Part shown: in pieces, positions 63,383 through 64,000 of the stretch
Layout: each line of letters begins with the position of its first letter
How positions within the stretch are numbered: position 1 is the stretch's first letter
Notes under the pieces: generated by a model
Databases searched by the model: none
The model's input: only the letters and a program-made list of their open reading frames with translations
Told to the model about the DNA's origin: nothing
Origin: Streptomyces griseoluteus
Lineage (GTDB): Bacteria; Actinomycetota; Actinomycetes; Streptomycetales; Streptomycetaceae
Reading direction: 5' to 3'
Length of the DNA: 64,000 nucleotides
Assembly (NCBI GenBank): GCA_000717735.1
Contig: JOBE01000004.1
Span: forward strand, 62,001-126,000
Made by a program: the position numbers and the translations under genes

Positions 63383-64000
63383 ATGAGATCGGTTCCCGAG
63401 CGGGACGCGGCCTGCGCGATCGCGCAGGCCGCGTCGGTGGTCGGCGACTGGTGGAGCCTGCTCCTGATTCGGGAAACCGCCCGAGGGCACCACAGGTTCG
63501 ACGCGCTCCAGGAGGAGCTGGGCATTTCCCGGAAGGTGTTGACCGAGCGCCTGTCGCACCTGGTGGAGACGGGGGTGCTGGAGAAGGTCCCGTACCAGGA
63601 GCGGCCGACGCGGCACGAGTACCGGCTGACCGAGAGCGGCCGGGGGCTGCTGCCGGTCCTGCTGTCGATGCAGGACTGGGCCGACCGCTGGCTCCTCGGC
63701 GACGGCTCGCTCAGCGGCACCGCCGACGAGACGAGCGCGGAGGCACGGCGCGTCGCGGACCTGCCGGGCCGGCGACTGCCCCGCCTGCGGCTGCCCGGTC
63801 ACCGGGACGGCGCGCCGGTCGATCTGGTGGCCGACGGCGTGGCCACCGTCCTGTTCTGCTATCCGGCGACCGGGAGCCCCAGCCCCCTGCCGGAGGGCTG
63901 GTCACACATCCCCGGCACCGTCGGCTGCACCCTGGAGAACCGGCTCTTCCGGGACGCCTACGAGGACTTCCGCGCCGCGGGCGCGGAGGTGCACGGCGTC
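63383..64000 (+). CDS. HxlR-family regulator fused to a peroxiredoxin-like domain, N-terminal part
   Basis: The first 206 codons are in the window. Residues 1-100 are an HxlR winged helix (ACAIAQAASVVGDWWSLLLIRE ... FDALQEELGISRKVLTERLSHLVETGVLEKVPYQERPTRHEY). After a linker, residues from about 125 follow a BCP/AhpC peroxiredoxin (LPRLRLPG ... VATVLFCYPATGS ... VGCTLENRLFRDAYEDFRAAGAEVHGV), with the Cys of GCTLEN at the peroxidatic position. A redox-sensing repressor is likely. Continues past the right edge. Confidence 0.82.
   Translation, partial: MRSVPERDAACAIAQAASVVGDWWSLLLIRETARGHHRFDALQEELGISRKVLTERLSHLVETGVLEKVPYQERPTRHEYRLTESGRGLLPVLLSMQDWADRWLLGDGSLSGTADETSAEARRVADLPGRRLPRLRLPGHRDGAPVDLVADGVATVLFCYPATGSPSPLPEGWSHIPGTVGCTLENRLFRDAYEDFRAAGAEVHGV

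Overview
The window is about 64 kb of very GC-rich DNA. It has GTG, TTG and CTG starts, many 1-4 bp GTGA/ATGA stop-start overlaps and purine-rich Shine-Dalgarno sites. Its gene content includes an OleD-type macrolide glycosyltransferase, ectABCD, a cholesterol oxidase and a SigB/F-type sigma factor. All of this points to the chromosome of a Streptomyces or close relative. I see no rRNA, tRNA, CRISPR array or intact insertion sequence.

Region 1 (1-18,060) looks like one functional locus for using collagen. A secreted M9 collagenase (15,467-17,863) would cut collagen. A five-gene oligopeptide ABC transporter (7,679-13,434) would import the fragments, and a proline iminopeptidase (cut off at base 1) would release N-terminal proline or hydroxyproline. 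The leftward genes then supply every step of trans-4-hydroxyproline breakdown: hydroxyproline 2-epimerase, a three-subunit FAD/[2Fe-2S] D-hydroxyproline dehydrogenase, a DapA-family pyrroline-4-hydroxy-2-carboxylate deaminase and an alpha-ketoglutarate-semialdehyde dehydrogenase, giving 2-oxoglutarate. A second proline-racemase paralogue is coupled to an ornithine-cyclodeaminase/pyrroline-2-carboxylate-reductase gene. A GntR/FCD regulator sits among them. The strongest link is at the DNA level: the transporter and the collagenase, more than 10 kb apart and on opposite strands, carry an identical 33-bp promoter-operator. Weaker versions of its operator precede the dehydrogenase and deaminase genes.

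Region 2 (18,064-24,090) holds a Nep1-like toxin gene, an OleD-like glycosyltransferase with a palindrome inside its promoter and a probably leaderless start, a SecDF fusion protein, a secreted protein of unknown function and a PlsC-type acyltransferase. Region 3 (24,229-31,916) is a tight seven-gene cluster I cannot assign to a known pathway: a cupin, three tandem paralogues with a QLWY/QLYY motif and an aspartate motif resembling TOPRIM domains, a membrane protein with a Gly/Asp tail, an asparagine-synthetase-like enzyme lacking the usual N-terminal catalytic Cys, and an aldehyde dehydrogenase. It starts behind a near-perfect 24-bp palindrome.

Region 4 (31,876-45,553) is mostly housekeeping: glutaminase, 3-hydroxyisobutyryl-CoA hydrolase, acetyltransferases, a lipoprotein propeller, NDH-2, an L,D-transpeptidase and a DapB-like/AhpD-like pair. 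It also contains an RNA-repair pair (RNA ligase plus polynucleotide kinase-phosphatase) next to RNase HI. Region 5 (45,641-51,829) has a Tat-exported cholesterol oxidase with a KstR-like site, an asparaginase/aspartase/Lrp module and a secreted endonuclease.

Region 6 (52,176-58,499) is ectABCD running directly into ehuBCDA, for ectoine/hydroxyectoine synthesis and uptake. Region 7 (58,582-64,000) has a stress-type sigma factor facing a HATPase regulator, an HPP membrane protein, a flavodoxin-like protein, an ISAs1 transposase remnant, an MFS exporter and, at the right edge, an HxlR regulator fused to a peroxiredoxin domain.
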